Origin: Agromyces flavus
GTDB lineage: Bacteria; Actinomycetota; Actinomycetes; Actinomycetales; Microbacteriaceae
Reading direction: 5' to 3'
Assembly: GCF_900104685.1 (NCBI RefSeq)
Contig: NZ_LT629755.1
Span: forward strand, 2,294,001-2,358,000
Length of the DNA stretch: 64,000 nt
Positions within the stretch are counted from its first letter, which is position 1; each line of letters begins with the position of its first letter. The notes below the pieces were generated by a model, which did no database searches, was not told the origin of the DNA, and saw only the letters and a list, made by a program, of their open reading frames with translations. The position numbers were made by a program, and so were the translations under genes. Positions 42,710 to 51,618 of the stretch are shown in pieces.

Positions 42710-44741
42710 CGACCGGGAGGTCGACGAGCACCACGGTGCCCGCGTCCGGCGGGTCCGCCGACGTCACGCGCACGGTGCCGCGCAGCGCGGCGACCCGGTC
42801 GCGGATGTTCGCGAGCCCGCCGTGCACGGCCGCCGTCGCCGCGGGTTCGATGCCACGGCCGTCATCGGTGATGGTGATCGTGAGATGCCCGTTGGACCGC
42901 GCGAGCCCGACCGACGCGTGCGTCGCCCCGGCGTGCTTCGCGGTGTTGGCGAGCGCCTCGCGCACGACGTAGTACGCGGTCGTCTCGACCTCCTCGGGGT
43001 AGCGCTCGCCGCGCACGGCGGCATCGGCCTCGACGGCCAGCGGGATCGGGAACCGTGCCACGCCCGACTCCACGGCCGCCACGAGCCCGTTGTCGCTCAG
43101 CACCGGCGGGTGGATGCCGCGGGCGAGCTCGCGCAGGTCGGTCAGCGTCTCGCGTGCCTGCTCCTGCAGCTCGATCAGCTCGGCCGACTCGAGCTCGCCG
43201 CGTTCGAGGCGGTTGCGCGCCAGCCGGAGCCCCGCGATCTGGGCCACGATGTCCTGCTGGATGCCGTCGTGGAGGTCCCGCTCGAGCCGTCGGCGCTCGT
43301 CGTCCTGCGCCGCCACGATCCGTTCACGCGACGCCGTGAGCTCGTCGAGTTGCTCGGCCAGTTGCGCGGTGAGTCGCACGTTGGCCACGGATGCCGCGGC
43401 CTGCCCGGCCACGGTGCGCAACAGCGTGCGCTCGGCGTCGCTGTACTCGCCGCGACGCCGCGGCCCCACCTCGATGCGGCCGAGCACGTCGTCGCCGCGC
43501 ACGAGGTCGCACGTCTCGACGGGTGCGTCGGAGTCGGCGCCGCCCGCCACCCCGGCGGGCGATACGGCGAACTCGCCGTCGGCCGACACGAGCCGGATCC
43601 GCACCCACGAGGCGTCGAGGCCGTCGCGCACCGCCTCGGCCAGGCTGTCGAGCAGCTCGCCGGGCTCACCCGTTCGCTGCAGTTGCACCCCGAGTTCGCC
43701 GAGCATCGCGAGCTGACGTTCGCGATCGCCGAAGAGCGTGCGGTGCAATCGGCGCTGCGCCCACCCTCGCGCCGGCAGCAGCACGACGGCGGTGAGCGCG
43801 GTGAGCAGGATCGCGGGCACCGCGGTGAGCGGCGGAGCGAGCAGCACGGCCGGCGTGGCGACGGCGGCGGCGTAGACCACCGTGATGAGCAGGTTCGACG
43901 ACCGCGCGACGTCGCGCCCACGGTCGCCCGGTGGGATGTCGAAGGCGCCGTAGCGGAGGATCCCGTGGATCGCGGCGACCGGCAACGCGATGAGCGAGGC
44001 GTACACCAGGAACTGCACGGCCCAGATGTCGGGCAGCAGCCCCCACAGGAGGAACACGAGCATGGCCGCGCCGACCGTGATCGCGATCACCCGCGTCCGC
44101 GCGCGGACCGCGGGCGACCCGAAGATCGCGCGATGACCGAGCACGCCCAGCCCGATGAGGACGGCCGGCCAGGGCTGGACGATGAGGAAGTACACGGCGG
44201 GCGCCGCCCACTCGAGCGCCGGCACCGCGAACGGGTTCGGAATGGCGTCCCCGCTGATGCCGAGGTAGGGCGATGTCACGACGTGCGGAGTCGTGAGCAG
44301 GGTCAGCGGACCGGCGAGGATCGGCGTCCAGAGGAACCCGACCGCGATCCGCTGCCACCGCTTCTCGGGCACGCCGTCGGGGAACGTCGCGAAGACGATC
44401 AGGAACGTCGCCGTCGCGGTGGCGTCGGCCGTCAGCCCGATCACGTTGAAGAGCGGGAACCACGGCTCCGTGACGATCTCGACGTTGCGGTAGATGAACG
44501 TCTCGTAGGCCGAGCCGACGAGCATGGCCGTCGGCGCGAGCGCCAGGAGGAGGGCGGTTCGGGACGCCGACACCGTGAGCAGCCACATGCCGAACACGAA
44601 CATCGGCAGGATGCCGAGCACGGGCCACGCGAGGCGATGGCCCGCTTCGGCCTCGATGAACCCGAGCACGATGACCACGTAGACGAGCGCCGCGACGCCG
44701 ATCGGGCCCATCGTCGCGAGGCACACCCACCTGCGGTTCAC
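42693..44741 (-). CDS. Membrane sensor histidine kinase, HisKA_3 type
   Basis: 682 residues. About ten membrane helices in the first 320 residues, a GAF-like region (LAEAVRDGLDASWVRIRLVS, SDAERTLLRTVAGQAAASVA), then RRRLERDLHDGIQQDIVAQI with the phosphorylated His (H491) and the ATPase with DDGRGIEPA. This layout is typical of NarL-type kinases with a multi-helix sensor. GGAGGAG lies 10 nt before GTG 44741. The response regulator gene overlaps its 3' end. Signal unknown, probably membrane or lipid related. Confidence 0.92.
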   Translation of the reverse strand: MNRRWVCLATMGPIGVAALVYVVIVLGFIEAEAGHRLAWPVLGILPMFVFGMWLLTVSASRTALLLALAPTAMLVGSAYETFIYRNVEIVTEPWFPLFNVIGLTADATATATFLIVFATFPDGVPEKRWQRIAVGFLWTPILAGPLTLLTTPHVVTSPYLGISGDAIPNPFAVPALEWAAPAVYFLIVQPWPAVLIGLGVLGHRAIFGSPAVRARTRVIAITVGAAMLVFLLWGLLPDIWAVQFLVYASLIALPVAAIHGILRYGAFDIPPGDRGRDVARSSNLLITVVYAAAVATPAVLLAPPLTAVPAILLTALTAVVLLPARGWAQRRLHRTLFGDRERQLAMLGELGVQLQRTGEPGELLDSLAEAVRDGLDASWVRIRLVSADGEFAVSPAGVAGGADSDAPVETCDLVRGDDVLGRIEVGPRRRGEYSDAERTLLRTVAGQAAASVANVRLTAQLAEQLDELTASRERIVAAQDDERRRLERDLHDGIQQDIVAQIAGLRLARNRLERGELESAELIELQEQARETLTDLRELARGIHPPVLSDNGLVAAVESGVARFPIPLAVEADAAVRGERYPEEVETTAYYVVREALANTAKHAGATHASVGLARSNGHLTITITDDGRGIEPAATAAVHGGLANIRDRVAALRGTVRVTSADPPDAGTVVLVDLPVGDRRG

Positions 44742-44789
44742 GGTTCCATGCTCCTCCTGTCGCACCGCGAACGGGAGAGGGCCATCCAC

Positions 44790-44809
44790 GCCAGCCCTTG
44801 GCGGCTGGC
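44790..44809. promoter_or_regulatory. Inverted repeat in the divergent kinase/membrane-protein gap
   Basis: GCCAGCC-CTTGGC-GGCTGGC, perfect 7-bp arms, about 50 bp upstream of the kinase start in a 194-nt divergent intergenic region. Could be the response regulator's site; only position supports that. Confidence 0.35.
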
Positions 44810-44935
44810 CTCCATCGGGTGTGCGGCGGCCCGCCACGCGACATCCGGTTCTCTGCGTTCCGGCGACGGCCGCGCGCGACGAGCGTGTGGTCGAGCGGAT
44901 GCCGCGACCGGGCGCCGCACGAAGGAGAAGGCATC

Positions 44936-45406
44936 ATGCGCAAGCTGTACACCGGGCTCGCCTGGACCGTCGCCGGAGCCGTCGTCATCCAGGCCGCGGC
45001 GATCGCGTTCGCGTTCGGCGGCATGCTCAACCTCGTCGCCGAGGGCGGCGTGGTCGACAAGGCGCTGCTCGAGAGCTTCCAGGCGGCCGGCGTCGGCGAG
45101 GTCGGGTTCCTGATCCACGGCGTGGTCGGCGGCGTCGTCATCCCGCTGGTCGCCCTCGCACTGCTCATCGTGTCCTTCCTCACGCGAACGCGCGGCGCGA
45201 CGACGTGGGCGGCGATCGTGCTCGCACTCGTCGCGATGCAGGTGACGCTCGGCTTCTCGATCACCGACGTGCCGTACCTCGGCCTCATCCACGGCGCGAA
45301 CGCACTCGCGGTCGTGGCGGCGGCGTCGTTCGCGGCCCTTCGGATGCGGCGGCGCAGCTCGCAGCCCGTCCCCGAGGAGGCGAAGACCGATGCCGTCGCC
45401 GCGTGA
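44936..45406 (+). CDS. Four-helix membrane protein
   Basis: 156 residues: LAWTVAGAVVIQAAAIAFAF, GFLIHGVVGGVVIPLVALAL, TWAAIVLALVAMQVTLGFSI and ALAVVAAASFAALRM form four membrane helices, with His in LIHG repeated (FLIHGVVG and GLIHGANA). Possibly a heme- or copper-related membrane protein, given the His placements and the multicopper oxidase that overlaps its 3' end by 17 bp, but this is inference. AGGAG precedes ATG 44936. Confidence 0.75.
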   Translation: MRKLYTGLAWTVAGAVVIQAAAIAFAFGGMLNLVAEGGVVDKALLESFQAAGVGEVGFLIHGVVGGVVIPLVALALLIVSFLTRTRGATTWAAIVLALVAMQVTLGFSITDVPYLGLIHGANALAVVAAASFAALRMRRRSSQPVPEEAKTDAVAA

Positions 45407-46913
45407 GCTCCTCCGGTGCACCGTCGTCGGGGTCGCGGTCGCGACCGCGCTCGGCGCCGGTGCGCTCGCGTGGAGCTCCACGCTGCTCGGAGAGTACTCG
45501 GTCATGGACATGGGTGCCGAGGCCGCGGGGGGACCCGGCGCGCACGCGCACGGCGCCGCGGGCGGCACCGGCGCCGCCGCGCCATCCGGTGTCGTCGCAC
45601 CGTCGGCAGGCATCGACGTCACGTCGCTGAAGGCCGACCCCGAGCGCCCCGCCGACGTGCGGGTCGAGCTCGTCGCACGCCAGGAGGCGTTCGACGTGCC
45701 CGGCGGCCGCCGCGTCCAGGGGTACACGGTCAACGGCTCCTCCCCCGGGCCCGAGATCCGCGCGACGCAGGGCGACCTCGTCGAAGTCGCCTTCGTCAAC
45801 GAGTCGGTGACGGATGGTGCGACCCTCCACTGGCACGGCATCGACGTGCCGAACGCGGCCGACGGCGTCGCCGGCATCACGCAGGACGCCGTCCCGGTCG
45901 GCGGCCGCCACGTGTACCGGTTCGTCGCCGAGGACGCCGGCACGTTCTGGTACCACTCGCACCAGGTGTCGCACGAGCAGGTGGTCGGCGGCCTGCTCGG
46001 GGCGATCGTGATCGACCCGGCCGAACCGCCCGAGGTCCGCACCGACGTCGACGTCACCGCGCTGCTCCACGTGTACGGCGGGCAGCACAGCCTCAACGGC
46101 CGCATCGGCGACGAGCGCATCCAGGCGCATCCCGGCGAGACCGTGCGCGTGCGCGTCATCAACTCCGATCAGGGCACCGCTGCGGTGTGGTCTGCGGCCG
46201 CGTACCGCGTGCTCGCGATCGACGGTCGCGACGTCCACGCGCCCGGCGAGGTCCGCGACCAGCGACTGCTCATCCCCGCAGGCGGGCGAGCGGATGTCGC
46301 GGTGCGCGCGCCCGCGGACGGAAGCGCCGTGCGGCTGCAGGTCGGCGGCGCACGCAGCGTCGTCATCGTGGATCCGGCGCACCCCGAGGCATCCGCCCCG
46401 CCCGCGCGTCAGCCGAAGGACACGCTGGACCTTCTCGCCTACGGCGCGCCCGCACCGCTCGACTTCGACCCGACCGTGCCCGACCGCAGCTTCGAGTACG
46501 TGATCGCGCGCCGCTTCGGCATCATCGACGGGCGCCCCGGCAACTTCTGGACCATCAACGGCCGCATGTTCCCCGACGTGCCGATGTTCCACGTGCGCGA
46601 GGGCGACGTCGTCGGGATGCGCATCGAGAACCGCTCCGGCGACGTGCACCCCATGCACCTGCACGGACACCACGTGGTCGTGCTCTCACGAGACGGCGTC
46701 GCGGCATCCGGCAGCCCCTGGATCGTCGACTCGCTCGACGTGCATCCCGGCGAGGCCTTCGACATCGCGTTCGTGGCCGACAACCCCGGCATCTGGAGCG
46801 ACCACTGCCACACGCTGCCGCACGCGGTCGACGGCCTCGTCGCACATGTGATGTACGAGGGCGTCACGACCGGGTTCACGATCGACGGCGCGGCCGGCAA
46901 CCGCCCGGAGTGA
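45390..46913 (+). CDS. Multicopper oxidase
   Basis: 507 residues. N-terminal signal anchor (VVGVAVATALGAGALAWSS), a His/Gly-rich linker, then cupredoxin domains. All copper motifs are present: HWHG (147-150), FWYHSH (to 191), HPMHLHGHH (420-427) and DHCHTLPHAVDGL (H472, C473, H474, H478). The axial residue after the last motif is Leu. Exported, oxidising phenols, Cu(I) or Fe(II) with O2. Overlaps the four-helix protein gene, so the pair may act together at the membrane. Substrate cannot be assigned. Confidence 0.93.
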   Translation: MPSPRELLRCTVVGVAVATALGAGALAWSSTLLGEYSVMDMGAEAAGGPGAHAHGAAGGTGAAAPSGVVAPSAGIDVTSLKADPERPADVRVELVARQEAFDVPGGRRVQGYTVNGSSPGPEIRATQGDLVEVAFVNESVTDGATLHWHGIDVPNAADGVAGITQDAVPVGGRHVYRFVAEDAGTFWYHSHQVSHEQVVGGLLGAIVIDPAEPPEVRTDVDVTALLHVYGGQHSLNGRIGDERIQAHPGETVRVRVINSDQGTAAVWSAAAYRVLAIDGRDVHAPGEVRDQRLLIPAGGRADVAVRAPADGSAVRLQVGGARSVVIVDPAHPEASAPPARQPKDTLDLLAYGAPAPLDFDPTVPDRSFEYVIARRFGIIDGRPGNFWTINGRMFPDVPMFHVREGDVVGMRIENRSGDVHPMHLHGHHVVVLSRDGVAASGSPWIVDSLDVHPGEAFDIAFVADNPGIWSDHCHTLPHAVDGLVAHVMYEGVTTGFTIDGAAGNRPE

Positions 46914-46954
46914 CCGGCGATGCGGATGTCGCACCCCGGTGGCAGGCTCGACCC

Positions 46955-47530
46955 ATGGCGATCGAGGTGCACCCCGCGACGGTGCTGGCCGATGTCGCGG
47001 CCGTCGTAGGCCCCAAGCGAGCCGACGCGAACGTGTGCTGGTGCCTGAGCTACCGGCTCACGTCGTCGAAAGAGAACCTCGCGCTGCGCGGGCCTGCGCG
47101 CGGTGAACGCGTGGCCGAGCTCGTGCGGCAGTCGCCCCCGCCCGGGGTGCTCGCCTACGACGGCGACGAGGTGGTCGGATGGGCCGGGGTGCACCCGCGC
47201 GCCGACACGAGCTTCGCGACCAATCGCAAGATCCCGCACGTCGACGACCTCGACGTGTGGTCGGTGTGGTGCATCCGGGTCCGCCCCGGGCATCGCAAGC
47301 AGGGCATCTCGCACCACCTGCTCACGGGCGCGGTCGACTTCGCGCGATCGAACGGCGCGCCCGCGATCGAGGGCTACCCGGTCGACAACGACGGCGCCAA
47401 GGTCGACCTCACGATGGCCTACGTCGGCACGCGCGGGCTGTTCGAGCGGGCGGGGTTCCGCAAGGCGGCCGACACCGACTCGGTGCTCAACGGCTTCCCG
47501 CGCGTGCTCATGCGACTCGACCTGCGCTGA
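46955..47530 (+). CDS. GNAT family N-acetyltransferase
   Basis: 191 residues. N-terminal CWCLSYRLTSSKENLALRGP is a variant common in a GNAT subgroup; then VWSVWCIRVRPGHRKQGISH (acetyl-CoA loop) and GAPAIEGYPVDNDGAKVDLT with a C-terminal GLFERAGFRKAADTDSVLNG. Acceptor unknown. Independent start after a 41-nt gap. Confidence 0.88.
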   Translation: MAIEVHPATVLADVAAVVGPKRADANVCWCLSYRLTSSKENLALRGPARGERVAELVRQSPPPGVLAYDGDEVVGWAGVHPRADTSFATNRKIPHVDDLDVWSVWCIRVRPGHRKQGISHHLLTGAVDFARSNGAPAIEGYPVDNDGAKVDLTMAYVGTRGLFERAGFRKAADTDSVLNGFPRVLMRLDLR

Positions 47531-47557
47531 ACCGCCGCGGCGCGCGATGATCGACGC

Positions 47558-48487
47558 ATGAGCGAGAGCGGAGCGGGCGACGTCGCGCTGGCCGTCGACA
47601 TCGGCGGCACCAAGGTCGACGCCGCCCTGGTCGATGTGAGCGGGCGCATCATCTCCGGAAGTCGGCATCGCGCGGCCACGGGACCCGGCCAGACGCCCGA
47701 CACGTTCTCGGCCGCGATCGCGTCGGTGTGCCGGCAGGCGGCGGATGCCGCGGGGCCGGCCCATCGGCTCGTCGGCGTCGGCATCGGGGCCGCGGGTCCA
47801 CTTCGCGGCGACGGCACCCGGATCTCGCCTCTCAACCTGCCGGGGATCCGGGACTTCGCGGTCGTCGAGCCCGTCGCGGCCATCGCCCGTGGCCTTCCCG
47901 TGCGCGTGGCGCTCGACGGCACCTGCATCGCCCTGGCCGAGCTGGAGTTCGGCGCGCTCCGCGGGGTCCGCAACGGACTCGCGATGGTCGTGTCGACGGG
48001 CATCGGCGGCGGGATCGTGCTCGACGGTCGCGTCATCCGCGGCGACACCGGCAACGCCGGTCACGTCGGCCAGGTGTGGGTTCGGCGACCCGGTGACATC
48101 GATCCGGAGCGCGCGTCGGTCGAGGGCGTCGCCTCCGGTCCGGCGACCGTGCGCTGGGCGAACGCGCACGGGTGGACGGGCGCCGACGGGCTCGAGCTCG
48201 CCCGCGCGTACCGCTCGGGTGACCCGGTTGCGACGCGCGCCGTGCGACGATCGGCCGAAGCGGTCGGGCAGGCGATCTCCGGTTATGCCGCACTGCTCGA
48301 CCTGCGCGTCGCCGCGATCGGCGGCGGGTTCTCGCGCGTCGCCGACGACTACCTTCCACTGGTCGAGGCGGCGGCGCGCGGCGCGGCGCTGCTCCCCGCC
48401 GCCGCCGAGCTGCGCGTGGTTCCGGCCGAGCTCGGCGACGACGCGCCGCTGGTCGGCGCTGCACTGCTCGTCCACCGCGGCGCGTGA
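47558..48487 (+). CDS. ROK family protein without the zinc cluster
   Basis: 309 residues. ATP motif ALAVDIGGTKVDAALVDVSG, catalytic Asp region VRVALDGTCIALAELEFGAL, GIGGGIVLDGRVIRGDTGNA. The usual GHxxx...CxCGxxGC zinc site is replaced by GHVGQVWVRRPGDIDPERA, with no Cys and the second His missing. It has no helix-turn-helix, so it is kinase-like, not a NagC-type repressor. Sugar kinase activity is possible but not certain. Confidence 0.85.
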   Translation: MSESGAGDVALAVDIGGTKVDAALVDVSGRIISGSRHRAATGPGQTPDTFSAAIASVCRQAADAAGPAHRLVGVGIGAAGPLRGDGTRISPLNLPGIRDFAVVEPVAAIARGLPVRVALDGTCIALAELEFGALRGVRNGLAMVVSTGIGGGIVLDGRVIRGDTGNAGHVGQVWVRRPGDIDPERASVEGVASGPATVRWANAHGWTGADGLELARAYRSGDPVATRAVRRSAEAVGQAISGYAALLDLRVAAIGGGFSRVADDYLPLVEAAARGAALLPAAAELRVVPAELGDDAPLVGAALLVHRGA

Positions 48488-48525
48488 CGACACGAGCGTC
48501 GGTGGCATCCGGAAGCATGGGCCGC

Positions 48526-49473
48526 ATGGATGTCATCGACTGGATGCTCGACGCCGACCCCGCGATCCGCTGGCAGGTGCGCCGCGACGTGCTCGGCGAA
48601 TCCGACCAGCAGGTCGCCGCCGATCGCGATCGCGTCGCGACCGAGGGCGTCGGCGCACGGATCCTCGCCCTGCAGTCCGACGACGGCTACTGGAACGGGC
48701 ACGAATACGGCGAAGATGGCGACCGCCGCAGCGTGATCTGGTCGCTCTCGCTGCTGCGGCGGCTGGGCGCTCGACCCGACGACCCCCGAGTCCGCGCGGC
48801 GATCGACCGCGTGCGCGATGGCGTGACCTGGCGCTACTTCGACGATCGTCCGTTCTTCGCCGGCGAAGAGGAGGAGTGCGTCAACGGCGGCGTGCTCGCC
48901 CTCGCGACGTACTTCGGCCAGCTCGACGAGGGCACCGACGCGATCGTGCGGCGCCTGCTCGGCGAGCGGCTGCCCGACGGCGGGTGGAACTGCGAACCGG
49001 CCGACGAGTCGCAGCGGTCCTCGTTCGACTCCACGCTGTGCGTGCTCGAGGGCCTGCTGGCGGTCGAGCGCGACGGCTCGTCGGCGGTCCCCGCCGCCGA
49101 GATCGCCGAGGCGCGCCGTGGGGGCGAGGAGTACCTGCTCGAGCGGCACCTGTTCCGGCGCCGGTCGACCGGCGAGGTAGTGAAGGACCGCTATCTCAAC
49201 TTCACCTTCCCGCCCTACTGGTTCTACGACGTGCTGCGCGCGCTCGACTACTTCCGCGATGTGGGCGGTACGCCCGACCCTCGACTCGACGAGCCGCTCG
49301 AGCTGCTCCGATCGCGGCGCGGCGACGACGGCCGCTGGCTCGCGGGCCGCCCCTGGCCCCGCCAGGTGTACTTCGCGGTCGATGCACCCGAGGGCGAGCC
49401 GAGCCACTGGAACACCCTGCGTGCCCTGCGCGTGCTGCGCTGGGCCGACGCCGCGGCCGACGTCACGGCGTGA
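48526..49473 (+). CDS. Squalene/terpene-cyclase-fold (alpha-toroid) repeat protein
   Basis: 315 residues. Repeats ending in DGYWNGHEYGEDGDRRSVIW, LPDGGWNCEPADE and DDGRWLAGRPWPRQVYFAVD resemble the QW-like repeats of prenyltransferase/squalene-cyclase toroids. The catalytic DxDD of squalene-hopene cyclase is not seen, so it may only share the fold. Start ATG 48526 is preferred over GTG 48484 (inside the ROK stop) and ATG 48517. Ends overlapping the converging gene by 11 bp. Confidence 0.78.
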   Translation: MDVIDWMLDADPAIRWQVRRDVLGESDQQVAADRDRVATEGVGARILALQSDDGYWNGHEYGEDGDRRSVIWSLSLLRRLGARPDDPRVRAAIDRVRDGVTWRYFDDRPFFAGEEEECVNGGVLALATYFGQLDEGTDAIVRRLLGERLPDGGWNCEPADESQRSSFDSTLCVLEGLLAVERDGSSAVPAAEIAEARRGGEEYLLERHLFRRRSTGEVVKDRYLNFTFPPYWFYDVLRALDYFRDVGGTPDPRLDEPLELLRSRRGDDGRWLAGRPWPRQVYFAVDAPEGEPSHWNTLRALRVLRWADAAADVTA

Positions 49474-50032
49474 CCGGTCCGGGCGACACGCGCTCGAACA
49501 GGTGCTCGTAGCGCACGACGAGGCCGTCGCCGTCGACCTCGAGGTCGGCTTCGAATCCCGCGGCCGCGCCGAGGTCGATGTAGCGGACGGCCCGTGCGCC
49601 GCGACGGACGTACTGCTGACGCGAGCGCACCACGGCCATCTCGTCGGCATCGATCCAGCAGGTGTCGAGCGTCGAGGCCGCACCGCGGCGGGTGGGGAGC
49701 CGCCGGATCGGGAGGGTGTTGCAGAAGGGCGTGACGGAGAGGTCGGGCTCGTCGGCGCCGTCGAGGTCGGGCCGCCTGACGTCGTCGACGCGCCATCCGT
49801 CGCCGTCGCGCTCGATCCGCAGCCGAACACGGCCCACCGCGCCCGATCGCTCCACGACCAGCGTCCGCGTCCGCCAGTCCGGGGCAAGCGACCACCGGTG
49901 CTCGACCCGAAACCCGCCGGCGTCGAGGCCGAGCACGGTGCCGACCGCCTCGATCCCCGCCTCGGTGACCGAGAGCTCCAGTCGTTCGAGTCCGACCTCG
50001 TCGATGCGACGCCAGAACAGCGTGCGTTCCAT
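49463..50032 (-). CDS. Putative glycolipid-binding protein (PF06475-like)
   Basis: 189 residues. VERSGAVGRVRLRIERDGDG, WRVDDVRRPDLDGADEPDLS, VTPFCNTLPIRRLP and RAVRYIDLGAAAGFEADLEV match the beta-rich DUF1089/glycolipid-binding family, implicated in lipid or glycolipid binding in Pseudomonas. GAGGG precedes ATG 50032 by 4 nt. Cytoplasmic, no signal peptide. Confidence 0.82.
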   Translation of the reverse strand: MERTLFWRRIDEVGLERLELSVTEAGIEAVGTVLGLDAGGFRVEHRWSLAPDWRTRTLVVERSGAVGRVRLRIERDGDGWRVDDVRRPDLDGADEPDLSVTPFCNTLPIRRLPTRRGAASTLDTCWIDADEMAVVRSRQQYVRRGARAVRYIDLGAAAGFEADLEVDGDGLVVRYEHLFERVSPGPVTP

Positions 50033-50136
50033 CGGTCCCTCCGATCCCGATCGCTGCGACCATCCTGCCCCGCCACTCGTCGCGCCACTCATGCCGTTCG
50101 TCGCGCCGGGACTTCCCCCGCACCGCGATCGTGCGC

Positions 50137-50168
50137 TATGGTCTGATTTCCGACCGAACGATCGGTCG
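50137..50168 (+). promoter_or_regulatory. Promoter with TetR-type operator upstream of the MHS transporter
   Basis: A -10-like TATGGT (50137-50142) is followed by the perfect inverted repeat CGACCGA-ACGA-TCGGTCG (50151-50168), about 70 bp before the transporter start. The ACCGAnCGnTCGGT core is typical of TetR-family sites. No tetR gene lies next to it. Confidence 0.55.
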
Positions 50169-50237
50169 ATAAACCTCGGCGCACCACCCCCGCGCTGGAT
50201 CACCCGAGCAGTCCCCCGCATGAACAACGGAGTTCGC

Positions 50238-51560
50238 ATGACCTCAACCATCCACGACGAAGCCGAACGCACCGGGCGCATGCCCAAGGAGGAGCGCAGG
50301 GTCCTCGCCGGAACCCTCGTCGGCACCTCCATCGAGTGGTACGACTTCTTCATCTACGCGCAGGCCGCCGGGCTCGTGCTCGCGCCGCTCTTCTTCGCCC
50401 CGCTCGCCGAGTCGAACCCCGCGCTCGCGCAGGTGCTCTCGTTCGCGACCATCGGCATCTCGTTCCTGTTCCGCCCGCTCGGCGCGATCGTCGCCGGATG
50501 GCTCGGCGACAAGATCGGCCGCAAGAAGATGCTCGTCTTCACGCTCATCCTCATGGGCCTGTCGACCTCGCTCATCGGCTTCCTGCCGACCTACGCCGCG
50601 ATCGGCATCGCCGCGCCGATCCTGCTGATCACGCTCCGCATCCTGCAGGGCTTCTCGGCGGGTGGCGAGTGGGGCGGCGCCGCGCTCATGGCCGTCGAGC
50701 ACGCTCCCGACAAGAAGCGCGGCTTCTTCGGCGCGTTCCCCCAGATCGGCGTGCCGGTGGGCATGATCCTCGCGACGTTCACGCTGTGGATCATCACGTC
50801 GTCGATGTCGCAGGAGGCGTTCCTCGCCTGGGGCTGGCGCATCCCGTTCATCCTGTCGATCGTGCTCATCGTCGTCGGCTACGCGATCCGTCGCGCGGTC
50901 GAGGAGAGCCCGGTCTTCCAGGACCTCCAGCGCCGCCAGAAGGAGTCGTCGGCGCCGCTCGGACAGTTGTTCCGCCACAACACCAAGAACGTGATCCTCA
51001 CCGCGATCATCTTCATCGGCAACAACGCCGCCGGCTACCTGCTCATCGCGTTCTTCGCCACCTACGCGGTGACGGTGCTCGGCATGGACCGCCCGACGGT
51101 GCTCCTCGCGACCACGCTCGCTTCGTTCGGCTGGCTCGGGTTCACGCTGTGGGGCGGCCGCCTCTCCGACCGGCTCGGCCGCGTCCGCACCTTCCAGATC
51201 GGCTACGCGTTCCTCGCGCTGTGGGCCGTGCCGATGTGGTTCCTCATCGACACCGGCGACATCGTCTGGTACTTCGTCGCCCTGTTCGTCATGACGTTCG
51301 GGCTCGGCCTCTCGTACGGACCGCAGGCCTCGCTCTACGCCGAGATGTTCCCGGCGAACGTGCGCTACTCCGGCGTCTCGATCGGCTACGCGCTCGGCGC
51401 CATCCTCGGCGGTGCGTTCGCACCGATGATCGCCGAGTGGCTCATGACCTCGACCGGGAAGTCCTGGACGATCGGCGTCTACATCGCGATCGCGGCGATC
51501 GTGTCGCTGATCGGCGTCTCGCTCGTCAAGGAGACGAAGGGCGTCGACCTGCGCGGCTGA
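50238..51560 (+). CDS. MFS transporter, metabolite:H+ symporter (MHS) family
   Basis: 440 residues, twelve helices. Family elements: GTLVGTSIEWYDFFIYAQAA, LFRPLGAIVAGWLGDKIGRK, RILQGFSAGGEWGGAALMAV and a late NVRYSGVSIGYALGAILGG. MHS carriers (ShiA, ProP, KgtP, citrate carriers) bring in organic acids, osmolytes or shikimate with protons. GGAG lies 6 nt before ATG 50238; an in-frame ATG at 50220 is an alternative. A TetR-like operator upstream suggests inducible uptake. Substrate unknown. Confidence 0.92.
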   Translation: MTSTIHDEAERTGRMPKEERRVLAGTLVGTSIEWYDFFIYAQAAGLVLAPLFFAPLAESNPALAQVLSFATIGISFLFRPLGAIVAGWLGDKIGRKKMLVFTLILMGLSTSLIGFLPTYAAIGIAAPILLITLRILQGFSAGGEWGGAALMAVEHAPDKKRGFFGAFPQIGVPVGMILATFTLWIITSSMSQEAFLAWGWRIPFILSIVLIVVGYAIRRAVEESPVFQDLQRRQKESSAPLGQLFRHNTKNVILTAIIFIGNNAAGYLLIAFFATYAVTVLGMDRPTVLLATTLASFGWLGFTLWGGRLSDRLGRVRTFQIGYAFLALWAVPMWFLIDTGDIVWYFVALFVMTFGLGLSYGPQASLYAEMFPANVRYSGVSIGYALGAILGGAFAPMIAEWLMTSTGKSWTIGVYIAIAAIVSLIGVSLVKETKGVDLRG

Positions 51561-51574
51561 GCCGCGGGGTTCGA

Positions 51575-51608
51575 GTGAGGGGCGGATGCCGCGGCATCCG
51601 CCCCTCAC
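51575..51608. terminator. Bidirectional terminator between the MHS transporter and nhaA
   Basis: GTGAGGGGCGGATGCC (51575-51590), GC, then the exact reverse complement (51593-51608): a 16-bp stem. It lies between converging genes and can serve both strands. Confidence 0.85.
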
Positions 51609-51618
51609 CATGTCCGGG

